Below, piece by piece: positions 43,097-54,455 of a stretch of 64,000 nt of DNA (position 1 is the stretch's first letter; each line of letters opens with the position of its first letter). This stretch comes from Ectobius pallidus (taxonomy: Eukaryota > Arthropoda > Insecta > Blattodea > Ectobiidae): positions 55,961,620 to 56,025,619 of the forward strand of contig CAXKWD010000007.1 of the NCBI GenBank assembly GCA_964059195.1. The letters run 5' to 3'. Below the pieces are notes generated by a model that did no database searches, was not told the DNA's origin, and worked only from the letters and a program-made list of their open reading frames with translations. A program made the position numbers and the translations under genes.

Positions 43097-44239
43097 CACA
43101 GGCCAACAAAAAAAAAAAACTTTTTAAAAACTTTTTAAAAGTTAATAGGCGATTCTTATGGTATTTTTGTGCTGATTCCACATCTGACCTCATTTTTTTC
43201 TATCACCCTCAGTTTCGTCACAATGTGACTTTGTTACAAACTAGAAAATTAGCGGAACTTACTATAGAAATGAAAACTAAATGTTACAATGTGTAAAAAG
43301 CTTTTCTCTAAATATAACATTTAAAAACCTCTTTACTATAAAGGTTATGTGTCCATTTCCTTTCCCTCACCTCCTTAAAGCTTCTGGTATAGTTTTTTCT
43401 CTTGTGAGACGCTTGCTGAACTTATCGGTAAAGTCACCAGCAGTAGTTTCCCATCATACTTTTATTCCATGCAGCTCCAATACCTTCTTTCTATTATTTT
43501 GATATCTTGATGGAAACACTCACCTTACTCCTCAATCACATCCCCTAATTTTGAGAAAAAATCAAAGTAACTGTTCATAAAGTGAATCTTCAGGCTCATC
43601 GAATATCCTAACTTTCTGAACTTCTCCAGCATGTTGAGAAAAATAGAAATATAATGTGGGTCCTTTTTGTTGCCCAAGAACGTGGTAACAACCAGCTTGA
43701 GTGAAGCCAAGCCTCTCTCTCATTGACTTTCATTTTTTATTTAAAGTTAGAATAGAACATGATTTTTCGGATATCAGGTTCAAAAACACGCCATCTTTCA
43801 ATTTTGCTTCTGATAAATGAGGAAAGTTCTCATAGAGATACTTAAAACAACACCCATCTTTGGGTAAGGCTTTCAAGAATTGTTTCATTAGCCCTAATTT
43901 TATGTGTAGAGGTAGCAGCAGAATGTTTTCCTGATCCACGTGGTTCTTGCGCAGATCTTCTCTCAGATCTTTTTTTCTTGCACACAAGTTTTTTCTGGAC
44001 CAATGTTGATCCCGTGTCTTAATGTCATGCAACCGCTGCTACCTTAATTTAAAACCATTTTACCTATTTAAATAGTGTATAAAGTACCGTTGAATTTGCT
44101 ACATAATTAATTTTCTTAAATGTTTGGTACTAAAATGTAAAAAGAATGGTGGGTGATGCAGCTATTTTATCACCATATTTGGATTCAGCACAGTAATATG
44201 GAAAATTCGTTCAAAACGTTTTTTCATTGTTGGCCTGTG
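43097..44239. mobile_element. 1.14-kb TIR element carrying an unassigned conserved ORF
   Basis: Starts CACAGGCCAACAAAAAAAAA and ends with the inverse of CACAGGCCAACAATGAAAAA. It is flanked by TAA at 43094-43096 and 44240-44242. The interior is the minus-strand coding remnant at 43370-44032. A 3-bp TAA duplication would fit a PIF/Harbinger-like mechanism. The TIRs are short (about 14-20 bp). Confidence 0.7.
43370..44032 (-). pseudogene. Unassigned repeat-encoded protein (LHIKLGLMK family)
   Basis: Minus-strand text in three frames: VDQENILLLPLHIKLGLMKQ, FLKALPKDGCCFKYLYENFP and LSEAKLKDGVF; then FLGNKKDPHYISIFLNMLEK and MSLKIHFMNSYFDFF; then QDIKIIERRYW. I recognise the LHIKLGLMK...GFKYL...FP.(L/I)SEAK(L/I)K(D/E)G(I/V)F...NMSLKIHFL-S-LDFF...RFHQDI...E.RYQG order as a widespread uncharacterised protein of invertebrate genomes. 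Its Asp, His and Glu residues suggest a nuclease or transposase, but no function is established. Here it sits inside TIRs and is frameshifted at least twice. Confidence 0.6.
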
Positions 44240-44459
44240 TAATTAATAATAGTAGTAGTGTTATCATTACTAATAATAGTAATAATATTACTCATTACTA
44301 TCGTTTCAAATAGGCAAATATGTGTTATTCCAGAGAAAGTAAAAGTGATATTGTTTGCATATAAAATACTATCTGAAACCCAACTTTTGTTGGTCTTTGT
44401 AACATAAATACTTAATTTCCTTTAGCCTAGTTGAGATTTATCAACTTTTCTTATTTTGT

Positions 44460-45035
44460 TAGTCATTAAATACCTTGGTAAAATGATTTCCACAGCAACA
44501 AGAAAAATTATTTATTTCTCACTTATCTAATCGCACATTACATATGGATTAGAATTATGGGGTTCTACTTCCTCAACTTACTTTCAAAACATCTTTTACA
44601 AAAGAAAGCTAAAACTGAAGCACAACGAAACATGTAGACAAGCTCTCAGAGAATTAAGATTATGATACTAGTGATCCTTCACATTTACAGCACCTTAATC
44701 TTATTAAATAAACGCAAATGCCCTGCCAAAATTTCTGATATCCTTAACTATGATACAAGAAATAAAGATAGTTTTGCAGATACCACTCATAAATTGAAGC
44801 TATTTGAAAAGTTACCTGAATATACTGGTGCCAAGTTATTCAATATGCTGCCTAGAAAGATAAAAGAAAGTGAAAGTCACAACCAATTTAAGGGCATGTT
44901 GATGAAATACCTGCTAATCAAAACTACATTATGCAAAATGACTATAATGGCATTTATTAAGATACGAGTGTGTTACAAAATGAGCAAAGCGAGATTCATA
45001 ATTTTCATACAAGTATCTTATTTACCATTATAGGC
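44460..45035 (+). pseudogene. LINE C-terminal relic
   Basis: Broken text ITYGLELWGSTS (end of RT) is followed by an open stretch: KCPAKISDILNYDTRNKDSF, HKLKLFEKLPEYTGAKLFNM and LPRKIKESESHNQFKGMLMK. This is the LF...GAKLFN.LP..IK C-terminus of CR1/jockey-type LINEs. No RT core. Confidence 0.7.
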
Positions 45036-45683
45036 AAATAGCATATGACTGTTTTTGTTTGACCATAATTAGTCTAAATGTTTAAATTCTGAGATTTTAG
45101 ATTCACTCAAACAAATGCCCGTGCTGTTCTTCACGTCTGCTGGCTGTTGTAGTTCTTGTCTTTTATGACAGATGGCAGCTTATGGCTTGGTCAAATGAAA
45201 TCTTCCTTATGCTCATTTTCTTGAAACCAATGAATTTTGACAATACAAAATGAATTCAATTTAGTATGATATTAAAATTAACACAAACAAAATTAATTTA
45301 ATTTTAAATACAGGCTAGGCCTACTTATTATGCAGTTTTCAGCTGATACTCTCAAGGTCTCAAGATCGTTTCATGTTTGATAATAATAGATGTCACACTG
45401 ATTTCATAACAGAGATCTCTATTGTTAAGGATATCATTATGATACCGTTACAGCATACGTAATAAGCTTATTGTAGTATGGTCGAACAAAAAGTATATTA
45501 CAGCACTGAAGAGTTTATGGAAGATAGCAAATAGGATGTCACATGCTATGCTCTCAAACTCAGACACTATACATCATTCTTGTATCATCTGTTATTGTAA
45601 TGGTGGAAAAACTACTCTCCATACTAACAATGTTCCCTTGTGTCATATGTATTCTCTTATGTATGCACTGTATGAAATTAATA

Positions 45684-45710
45684 AATATTATTATTATTAT
45701 TATTATATTA
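45684..45710. repeat. (TTA)n microsatellite
   Basis: About eight ATT units. Confidence 0.9.
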
Positions 45711-45944
45711 TATATTTGTGGAAAAAGATGATATCCCACTTACAATTATTCAGAATCAGTGCAACGTGTACCACAATTTATACCTCATTTAGAATAAGTA
45801 CACCAAACAATACAATGCATAATTTAAAAAAGTGAAGATCCTTTTATAATTCCCATTTTAAACTTCTTTCCCAATTATCTCTGTAAGTTCATTTTGTGGG
45901 TTGTTAAGTTTTCATCTACACCCTTCAATTATGTTATCTCATAC

Positions 45945-46127
45945 CTCCATGTGCTTTTCCAGTATTTTAATTTGGCGCTCTATTGCTATCCAGTGTTGAC
46001 TACGTTGATTCTTGCTGGCATGATCAATTGCTATTTTGAGATTGTCTCTGGTGTTTAAGCGTTCCTGCTCTAGAATTGAATCTGGGACTTTTTCTTCAGA
46101 ATTGAGATAGGCCAACAACCCTGAAGG
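45945..46127 (-). CDS. Rme-8: RME-8/DNAJC13 exon (PSGLLAYL)
   Basis: A 183-bp, 61-codon minus-strand exon, phase 0 at both ends. The acceptor is TTTATGCAG|CCT and the donor is GAG|GTATGAG. Encodes PSGLLAYLNSEEKVPDS, then LNTRDNLKIAIDHASKNQRS and HWIAIERQIKILEKHME. It continues LLRRIM from the 51772-52026 exon and leads into NALRHWGDR of the next exon, as in RME-8 orthologues. The Glu/Lys-rich helix (ERQ.K.LEKHME) is part of the helical repeats before the IWN repeat. Confidence 0.95.
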
Positions 46128-46604
46128 CTGCATAAACACACAGAAAGAAGAAAAAATATAAAAGCAATAAACAAAGTTCTTACTTAATAAAGATGGTGAA
46201 ATATATTGTACAAAACATTTTGTGAATCCTTAGAAGAGCTTGGCTTCCTCCTGTTATTATTAGCAACCTGAAAAAATCTTGAATAAGATACCTTAATTTC
46301 TTGGATAAAAAGATTAAAAATTCTTCTGTACAGAAGAAAAATTTTTGAATGAAGTTAATTATGATCATTAAAATAATTTCAAAATTCAACAAAACTTACA
46401 AAAACTTACTGAAAATTACTGAACTGCAAAATTACAAGGTGTGGTTATAAAATAATTGGAGAGGCTTGGCAATATTAGTAAGGATGATGTGGTGACTTAA
46501 GTTATCTCCTCATTCAATATTTACAATTCAACCACATGAAACATTCAGTTCAGTAAAAACCTTGGTGGAAGCAGACCAAGTATCTCTACATGCTGTCGGA
46601 ATCA

Positions 46605-46832
46605 TGTTAATCCTTTCACACCTACAGCCGTATATATGCGTTAATGCTCACCACTGCTGGCTGTACTATTGACGCATATACACAACACACCACTTTGCAT
46701 GCCTAAATAAATTTTCCTTGAGAACCATTCAAAGTGTACAAGCGTATAGTGTCATCTGTTTTCTACATCCTGACACCATTAGTTCCCTGATCTCTGTCTT
46801 GAGCTGCCATCTGTGGCTAAATATTTCAGGCA
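46605..46832 (+). repeat. Inverted-repeat pair, left copy
   Basis: Matches the reverse complement of 49525-49735: CCTTTCAC, GTATATATG, CACCACTTTGC, AGTGTCATCTGTT, CTACATCCTGACACCAT, CTTGAGCTG and CTAAATATTTCAGG. The pair encloses 2.7 kb and may be the TIRs of one element or two inverted copies. Confidence 0.75.
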
Positions 46833-46865
46833 TGCATTAATAGTATATTGCGATACAAGTGCCGT

Positions 46866-46985
46866 AAGGCACGTTTACGGGTCGAGGAAACAGATTGAAA
46901 ACCCGAGGCGCAGCCGAGGGTTTTTAAGTTTTCGAGACCTGTAAATGCCTTTACGACCCGTGTATTGCATGCTATTTTTTGCACG
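46866..46985. repeat. Palindromic repeat (GTTTACGGGTCGAGGAAAC)
   Basis: Nested stems: AAACCCGAGG-CGCAG-CCGAGGGTTTT lies inside an outer TTTACGGGTCGAGG / CCTGTAAATGCCTTTACGACC pairing. Much higher in CpG than the surrounding sequence. Probably a terminal part of a DNA element of unknown family. Confidence 0.55.
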
Positions 46986-47439
46986 ACGGTTACTTATATC
47001 AATTTAATTATATTAATTGTGATATTACCTGAAAATATTATGTAAATACATTCTTGAAAATAGATGTTTATTTCAGAAAGTGATTCGCATGTGTTTGTTG
47101 TTATGGGAACCGAATATTTGTCCTGGGGGCCGTGCCCATAAAGGCTTGTATTATGAAGTGTATCGTAATGAATTATGACGTAGCGCTTGGACCGTAAGTA
47201 ATTTAACCTCATCGCAACCGTCCTTAGCAACAAGACTGTGTGGGAATGTCAACTTACGAGCCATGTAAACAACGTTCGTAAGTACCACTTACTAGCTAAG
47301 GAGTGCAAAAAATGCATTATAACACTGCTGTGTTGGTGACATCATGGGGACCTTCCCAAGATTGCTTAAATCACTATCTACTTAAAGAAATATGTGCCGT
47401 GCTCATGTGTTGGAGGAACTTAATCACTTAATTCCTCTC

Positions 47440-48100
47440 GTTCCCTTTGGAACATCCATTGGGCATCCATGAAGCATTTCCATTGCGGTCTTCGAACTGA
47501 CAGTGCCTTAACATCCTTCCATGTCTTTCCTGCTTTGAGTGCTTCCTTCTCTACAGTCTTTCACCACATCTTCCTGGGACGACCTCTCCTCTGTACCCCC
47601 CGTGAATTCCATTCTAATGCTGTCCGTTCTATAGATCCTACTGTCTTTCTAAGAGTATGGCCAATACACCTCCATTTTCTTCTCTTAATTTCCACTGCAA
47701 TTGTTGTCTGACTTGTTTTGTTTTTCACAACTCTTCATTGGATATAATTTCAGGCCATCTAATGTTTATGATGCGTCACAGGCATCAATTTATAAATGTC
47801 TGTAAGAGATTAGTGATATTTTGCATTATCTTCCAGGTTTCACAGGCATACAGTAGAACTGATTTAACATTTGTATTGAAAATATTTATTTTTGTCTTCT
47901 TTGAAATGTTCTTATTTCTCCAAACTGCATACAAATGCATAAATGCTCCATTCGCCTTTCTAATTCTATCTTTCACATCCTCTTCTGGCCCTCCTTCTCT
48001 TGTCACTATACTTCTTAGATATGTAAAGGTTCCAACCCCTTCAATCAGCCTTTCATCAGCTTTTGCATTCACCCTCATCTCCTTTGTCTTTGTAACATTT
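47440..48100 (-). pseudogene. LINE RT C-terminal fragment, truncated by insertion
   Basis: The minus strand reads VTKTKEMRVNAKADERLIEG, VGTFTYLRSIVTREGGPEED, VKDRIRKANGAFMHLYAVWR and VLLYACETWK. After frame changes come RWPEIISNEELW and RRGRP-like text to about 47440. VTKTKEM, TYLGS.(I/V)T..GG..EDV..RI.KA and YACETW are thumb and post-RT motifs of an RTE/CR1-type LINE. Upstream RT sequence is cut off exactly at the TIR element beginning at 48101. Confidence 0.75.
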
Positions 48101-49193
48101 GAATCGGTCATTTAAGAAAGGGCTCAATGACACTTTTTTCCAAAATGGATGTTATGAGATAAATGGATTCATCAGGGGTAGATGCATGATTCTGTTGAAG
48201 AAAGACCCAATTCCACCTACTAAAGTTAGTTCTACAGCAGCTTGAATATACCATTCAGTTTAGAAATGCCTCAACTCCAAGAATTGAGTCCTTTCTGTAC
48301 TGAACCTTCCTGATATAATAGTGAATGTAAGACTTATGGTCCTTGTTCCTTGATTTTGGTTTAATCAAGAGATGTATCTATAAGCTAGATAGAATAATTT
48401 ATATCAGGGAATATGTACAAATCATTGTCAACTCAGCAAAACAAGGAAGATTTACAGTTTTATTGGTATCGGCTGATGACATTCTACAAGTCTCAACACA
48501 GTGGCAAAAAGACTGAAACCTAAGTAGTTTAATGAATGTCAGTATGATTCAAAGAACCCTATACAAATTTCTGCTTCATCATACATTAGGGGTATATCAG
48601 CCACACCTCCGATGTGAAATATCTGCAACATCAACTGTGAAACTTCCTGAGAAGTGTGCTTATGAAAATAATGTTCCCATTTACACCAAGCAAGATTTGT
48701 CAAAACTAATGTGTTATAACGTATACCAGAAGAACATAAGCATTTCTATGTAGAGATTCTTGCATGGCCGACTTGCACCAGAGAAGCTGACGAGTGAAGA
48801 AAGTATTTTACATTTATTGCATATTTTCATTGATGTAGGACTGTATTTAGTATTCAAGATATTAAGTTGTTCATACATCATATTTTAATGCTACATAAAT
48901 CAATAATAATAGTCGATTTTATTTTAAAACTGTGTTTTTGCACAATTTCAATGTTTAGTGTGAGGGATATACTTTTGAAAGAGCTCAATTCCATTATTTT
49001 CAATTATTATAATTCATCATATAAGCACACTGTATTTCTGTTTCACATGTAGATATCTTAAAAACACCTATAATAAGACATTGCATATGCAAGAATTTAC
49101 TAACTGTCAGTGTTTTTTGCAAATAAACAGTTTTTTCTTTCTCCTGAAAAGTTATCTTTTCTGTCATTAAGCCCTTTCTTAAATGACCGATTC
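48101..49193. mobile_element. 1.09-kb TIR element (GAATCGGTCATTTAAGAAAG ends)
   Basis: TIRs of about 30 bp begin GAATCGGTCATTTAAGAAAG and continue GGCTYAATGACA at both ends. ATTT flanks both sides (48097-48100, 49194-49197), a candidate 4-bp TSD. The interior has a decayed plus-strand frame (48530-48840: YKFLLHHTLGVYQP, EKCAYENNVPIYTKQDL, SKLMCYNVYQ) that I do not recognise. Confidence 0.75.
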
Positions 49194-49524
49194 ATTTATA
49201 TTAAGTCCTGCCACCTTTGCTTCCTGTATTGGAGGAAACTGACAAATTAATTGCACTTGTCTGTCCATTTATGATTATAAAATAAATGTTTTAATTGATT
49301 TAGCACCACTAATTAGCACAGTAAATAATATGTTAGCAGTGAAAGGGTTAAGTGTTGGAATGAAGTAATGAACTACTTCAATAAAATTTGGAAAATCTGC
49401 TACAGAAACATATAGTTAATTGAGGAAAGTTTATGATAGTGACATTCAACCAGGAAATCAAATTTTTTAAACATTAGACAAATTTAAAGTGTGAATAATA
49501 ACACATTTTGATGGATGGTGCAAT

Positions 49525-49735
49525 ATATCACCTGAAATATTTAGCTACAGATGACAGCTCAAGGCAGAGAACAGGGAACTGATGGTGTCAGGATGTAGAC
49601 AACAGATGACACTATATGCTGAATCTTCTACAGGAACGCAAAGTGGTGCATCATATGTAGCGTTAATAGCAAAGACAGCAGTGATGTGCCCTGACACATA
49701 TATACAGCTGCAACAGTGAAAGGGTTAAAAGGAGC
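49525..49735 (-). repeat. Inverted-repeat pair, right copy
   Basis: Inverse of 46605-46832 (see that entry). Its outer end AGTGAAAGGGTTAA also occurs at 49331-49344. Confidence 0.75.
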
Positions 49736-49930
49736 TTGGTTCGAGTTTGCAGATTCTGTGAAGGCTGAAGCAACAGAGCTCGTGAAGAAACTATCAGAAA
49801 AGGACCTGCAGCATTGTCTGCTTTCAGCAGTGGAAGATTCGCATAGAGCAGTGCAGGGTATATTACAAGAGACAAGATTTCTGGTGAGTAAATTTGGGAA
49901 ATCATTTCAGAGCAACAGTCCAGTTATTTT
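49736..49930 (+). pseudogene. Transposase C-terminal fragment (Tc1/mariner type)
   Basis: Reads FADSVKAEATELVKKLSEKD and LQHC, then in a second frame QWKIRIEQCRVYYKRQDFW and a stop. The combined form (LT--D-QHCF-QWK-R---C) is typical of the C-terminus of mariner-type transposases. One frameshift near 49820. It sits directly against the inverted-repeat copy at 49525-49735. Confidence 0.5.
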
Positions 49931-51208
49931 ATATTCAAATATTGTAAAAGTAAAACAAACAGATATAATGAAATTACACAAATTATCACAATTACATGCT
50001 GAAAGCAGCTTAAAATCTATCATAAGCAGATGTGTTAAGCATCATTTGTGACAAAATCTTAAACTATTTCATCCTGAAATATTTGTCAAAGTGTAAAACT
50101 AAAAAAACTGATGAGATAAACCCACATGACTTTCTCACAATTTTCTCATTTCATGATCTGATAACAGAGTATATATTCTAGGGAATGCATATTCAGTTAT
50201 TCCAGGCTCATGCAAAGATGTGATGCTTACAGCATGAACTTGTGCAAATAATGTCTAGCTTATAACTCCTTAAAGAATGTTCAACTAACTTAATCCTTCA
50301 TTTAGCTCTATGGCTAAGCCTCTAATAGAAATAAGTAGAAATAACTGGGGGGGGGGGATGGTGCATAAGTCTAATAACTTCACCACCTTCTGTCAAATTT
50401 CCATAATTTTTGGAGCCTCAACTTCCTGGAACATGCATCACATTGCAGGGTGATCCAGTGATTCTTCCTCCTTGGCAGCATGATGCACAGTGAACAGTTC
50501 ATTTTGGAGCAAAAATTGCCTCTCCATGTGCAACGCATTTGTTAACATTCTTTAAAAATTAATTAATGTTATGCTTTTGACCAAATAATAAATAAATAAA
50601 TAAATAAAAAATAAAAAAAGGCTGGATTTCGTTTAAAAAATGGGATTATTTCTATTTATTGTGTTTCAATTCAGAGTTTTCATGATTCAAAAATAAGCTT
50701 TTTGGGTTTATGGGTAGCGGTGAAAAGTTTGCAATCATTTGTCAAAATTATAACAATTTGTGTTATTGCATCTTGCAAATTTCATTTATAATGTGTTGGT
50801 ATTCGATTAAAAGACTGTTTCCCCTCTAACTGCTTCCCAAAATTTCTGAATGTGAAGGCCATAAATATCTTTACAACTTTACTGAACTGAAGACTTATTG
50901 GGATTTTGTAGGCCTATCTTTCATTCAACAGAAGCCCTCAAAATGAGGGGTTACAAGAACACTGTTTCCTAAGGGTTGCAGCATAGCCTTACTAATACTC
51001 AGTGGTAAATTCTACCGAAGAATCACTGCTGTATAGCGACCACTATTCAATCATTAAATTAAAATTGTGTCATGCAACTGTCTCTGAGGCAATTTTTTTA
51101 TTGCATTTTCCTTAACATGTGAAGTTAAAATGACTCTCTTTTTAAATCGTAAAACTAGAAAAATTGGATGCATACAGTAACTTATTACGTATGAGAAATT
51201 ATTTGAAG
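49931..51208. other. Unassigned intron sequence
   Basis: Contains an 11-nt poly(G) run near 50347 and (AATA)n near 50586-50612. No recognised genes. Confidence 0.45.
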
Positions 51209-51390
51209 AGGTATGTTTCAAACCGTATTAAATCCACATTTGTAAATTTTTCAGGAGAGAAGAAAAACAGTTCAAATGTAAACTAAGGGATGTAAGAACA
51301 CTTAGTTTTATGCATTATTTTGAAGAGGATTTAATTAAGTTAGACAAAAACAGTCACAGGGTGGACTTAATACGGTTTGAAACGTACCTC
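51209..51390. mobile_element. ~180-bp MITE
   Basis: GGTATGTTTCAAACCGTATT plus AAATCCAC at the left and the inverse (GTGGACTTAATACGGTTTGA, AACGTACC) at the right form TIRs of about 28 bp with few mismatches. No TSD was settled. Confidence 0.75.
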
Positions 51391-51771
51391 CTCATTTGTA
51401 AACTAATCCATTTAGATATGAATGCTTGGATGGTATGAAAAATTAACAATATGAAAATTATATGCTACAATTTTTAAACACAGAAAAATAGAGTTTAAAA
51501 TTATGAATACTCTAAATTCTCTAAAAAGTAATTTTTAAAATTATTTTTAAGTGTTGATGGAGTCTTGGAATAATGGTGATGAGAATCAGACAATTAGAAT
51601 TTCTTTCTTAAATTAATGTATTATAATAAATTTAAACATTAAATATTTCATTTCAAATTATTGTTATTTTTGCATAAGTTTGCACTTAGGCCTAATATAT
51701 TTGTAATCCTATGGTATGCGCATGGGCCTTAATACTAATGGAAGACTATGTTGAATGAGATAGTTCAGTAC

Positions 51772-52026
51772 CATAATTCTCCTGAGCAAACCCATAGCTG
51801 TTGGATGTCCTGTAACCCACAGACCAACTAGATGTCGAGACAGCTGTCTATGAGTAAGTACTCTCCCATCAGTACCATGAAAGAACAGAGCAGTAAGAAG
51901 ATGACGGGGAAGAGCACCTTCAGCCAAGGCTAGGTCCTGCATTCGAGCTGCAACTTCTGCATCTCCCTCTTCTATCACAGCACGCATCACTAAACCTGCA
52001 CCTTTCACAATAGCAAGTGATGGATG
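51772..52026 (-). CDS. Rme-8: RME-8/DNAJC13 exon ([11 protein letters not shown])
   Basis: A 255-bp, 85-codon minus-strand exon, phase 0 at both ends. The acceptor is GTTGACAG|CAT and the donor is ATG|GTACTG. Encodes [80 protein letters not shown] and [34 protein letters not shown] and [14 protein letters not shown] are strongly conserved in RME-8, in the armadillo-like middle part. Exons further 5' were not found between here and 64000. Their absence may mean they lie beyond the window. Confidence 0.96.
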
Positions 52027-52145
52027 CTGTCAACAGACAATAACATGAAATTTATTTTATGCTTCTTGAAAATAACAAACATGTTGGTTAATTAAGGATT
52101 GCAAGCACATCACCATCAAAGGCATACGCAAATTATGTTGACTAA

Positions 52146-52752
52146 TCCACTCATACACAGCATGTTTGGTACTGACCAATAACACTTAGCAATTCCTCAG
52201 ATATAGACCAATCATGATCGTTTATCTTATAATATCCTTCCTTGGATCACAAGGATGCAATTTTTATCTGATGAAACGTCGGCTCATTACTGGATATGTA
52301 AGGCATCAACGTGAGGTGATTAAGACATCACATGCTGTCATAAGCAGAATGAAAACACATTATTTTATACAACATAACTTGTTTGGAAATTGAAATAATA
52401 TAAATGTACATTGATTAAAACCTTAATTTCAATTCGGTACAAGATAGTTTGTGTGCTTTTATTCTGTTCTGCTGTTAGCTTACCTGAATTAGGTTAACTA
52501 TGTCTTATATGCATCATTGGTAGCATTGGTTAGAACATGGTAACTACAATCGATTCATGGGTGGTTGATTCATAGTATGCGTGATCTCATAGCTGTTAGT
52601 TTTGTTTTTATATAACAAAGTAAGAAAGTAATTATTATTTGTATAATCCATTACATTTTTATTCATGGAATAGTCTTACTTTAAATCCAACTCAAGTTTA
52701 AGAATTTCATCAGATAAACTCATAAACTCTTGTGGGATTACCTATGATAAAA
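52146..52752 (+). repeat. Dispersed repeat R, copy 2
   Basis: Collinear with 23262-23893. It begins CCACTCATACACAGCATG and ends GGGATTACCTATGATAA. Lies just upstream (in gene sense) of the 51772-52026 exon. Confidence 0.78.
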
Positions 52753-53779
52753 ATGTACAGGAAACAAACATGGCTATTGCCAATGTCAGAAAGCCTGAAT
52801 TCATGTTTTTTAAGTTTAAGAAAATATTTGGTACAGTATTTGAAATAGAACAGCATAGTTGGTAGCAGGTAAAATACATAAAAAAACTCACAAGTTTACA
52901 GTTCATTCCATTGTTAAAATTTTACATACAGTTCAACAACAGAATTGATGAAAGGACTAAACAGTGAATTAAAATCAATGTGTGCAGAACAAATAAAAGA
53001 ATTTAATCACTTAAAGGACGTAATAATCTAAGCTACAATGAAAATGATGATGCAATCAGTAAACAGAAAGCTGTTAGTAACTGATCCATGCAGCACTTCC
53101 TCACAAACGTACGGTGCAAAAAAAGAATTAAGAAAGAAAGGAAAAAAATGGCAATAAAGAATATGATGTAAAGGAATCTCCTAGTAGTATTCTAAATGGA
53201 AATCAAGAAATTTAGATGTAAAGAATACTACAGATAATGATAACGAAAGTTATGATCTGAGTGTGGAAAGTGTTGTTGTCCCCAACAAGAGTACATATGA
53301 AAGGAAAACTATAAACTTACTTCATAAAATCTTGGAAATCCTTAAGAAAGATTTGTATGAGGCAGAAAATGTAACACAGAGGCTAAAAGAAAAAACACAT
53401 CGCTGAACAATCAACTTTCAATAGTACTGAGGGAAAATCGGAAGTCAAAGGAAAAAAAAAATTTGTGGTATAGAAACGGAAAATTATTACTCAATCTTAG
53501 CCTAAGGCCACACGGGCTTGTTTCCGTGCTGCGGCTCTGCAGGAAAACAAACAAAATATATAGATTACATTGAGAGATGTGAGACGGGCCACATGGGAGT
53601 GATTCATCGCAGAAAAGGAGTCATTTTGCTGCGTCTTAAAAGTTGCCCGCTCAAGGAATGGGCTGGGGTCCATTTGTTTGTTGGTTTTCATGCTGACTTG
53701 AGTGGCCACACGTGCATCCTTTCAAGCAGCTGTTGCAGTTGTGTTTTCGCCATCATTTCGATTATCAATCTTAATAACA

Positions 53780-53947
53780 ATGGGACATTTAGATAGTGAA
53801 TTAATTATACTGGAAGTACAGAAACACCCTTGTTGGTACGATATCCGGGTTTATGATTTCAAAAACCGGGATATCAATAACTGCAGTAGTTGTCCGAGAA
53901 AACTGGGAAGAGATTGATAATGAAAACGAAACTAATATCGTTAAGTG
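53780..53947 (+). pseudogene. MADF-domain protein fragment
   Basis: MGHLDSELIILEVQKHPCWY and DIRVYDFKNRDINN, then in the next frame VRENWEEIDNENE and a stop. LI..V..(H/Y)P.LYD....DYKN and W..I are the MADF core (helices 1 and 3). MADF proteins are the DNA-binding partner of Harbinger transposases. One frameshift near 53890 and early truncation. Confidence 0.7.
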
Positions 53948-54455
53948 AAATATTGTTTTAAGTACCATGTTTGGAAAATTATTCATAATTTATTCTTCCA
54001 ATTTTAAGGAGGGACGTAGGGTTTTAGGAAATAGTTCATACTCCTAAAGTATTGCAGCCACAGTTATGAAAATTTTTACTCTCATTTGGTATGTTATGGT
54101 AATAATTAGGGCAAGGCAATTGATGATTTTGCATCATTTTTATATGAAAGTTAAAAGATAGCGCGAATATATATAAATGTGTATCATTAAACAATTTATT
54201 AAATAAAGGCAATTAGTTTTTGCATTTTTTGCTTTATTTTGCACTTTTCGTCATTTTCAAGAGATAGGTAATTTTTTGACAATTTTTAGGTCTTTTTTTC
54301 ATTTTCACATCTTTTTCTGCATTTTAGGTCATTTTCGGTATTTTTAGGTATTTTTCGCCATTTTAGGTAAAGAAGAGCTTTTCCATATAGGCCTACAAAC
54401 CGTTTCAGGCAGCAGACAGTAGTTTTTATTCGAGAATATCCGTCAAATATACATA

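Larger units (their letters stand above)
7303..52026 (-). other. Rme-8: RME-8/DNAJC13 gene, visible extent (5 exons, 4 introns)
   Basis: Exons of 255, 183, 180, 515 and 121 bp are separated by introns of 5644, 13804, 18859 and 5163 bp. Junction phases are 0, 0, 0 and 2, and every junction is GT-AG. The joined product is 418 residues, about one fifth of a family whose members are near 2,200-2,400 residues. The gene therefore probably extends beyond both sides of the window or into exons not recognised. Most intronic retroelements of clear polarity (gypsy, LINE A, CR1-like and R1-like) are antisense to it; the LINE at 13460-16565 is in sense. Confidence 0.93.

Noticed and set aside
44662..45033. 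Independent host gene of 123 codons
   Set aside because: Its motifs are those of a LINE C-terminus and the RT-like ITYGLELWGS text precedes it in a broken frame.
46866..46985. Rho-independent-terminator-like hairpin
   Set aside because: The genome is eukaryotic; the stem is better explained as part of a repeat element.
50330..50360. G-quadruplex or regulatory G-run
   Set aside because: A single homopolymer run of G, not four separated runs; no regulatory context.
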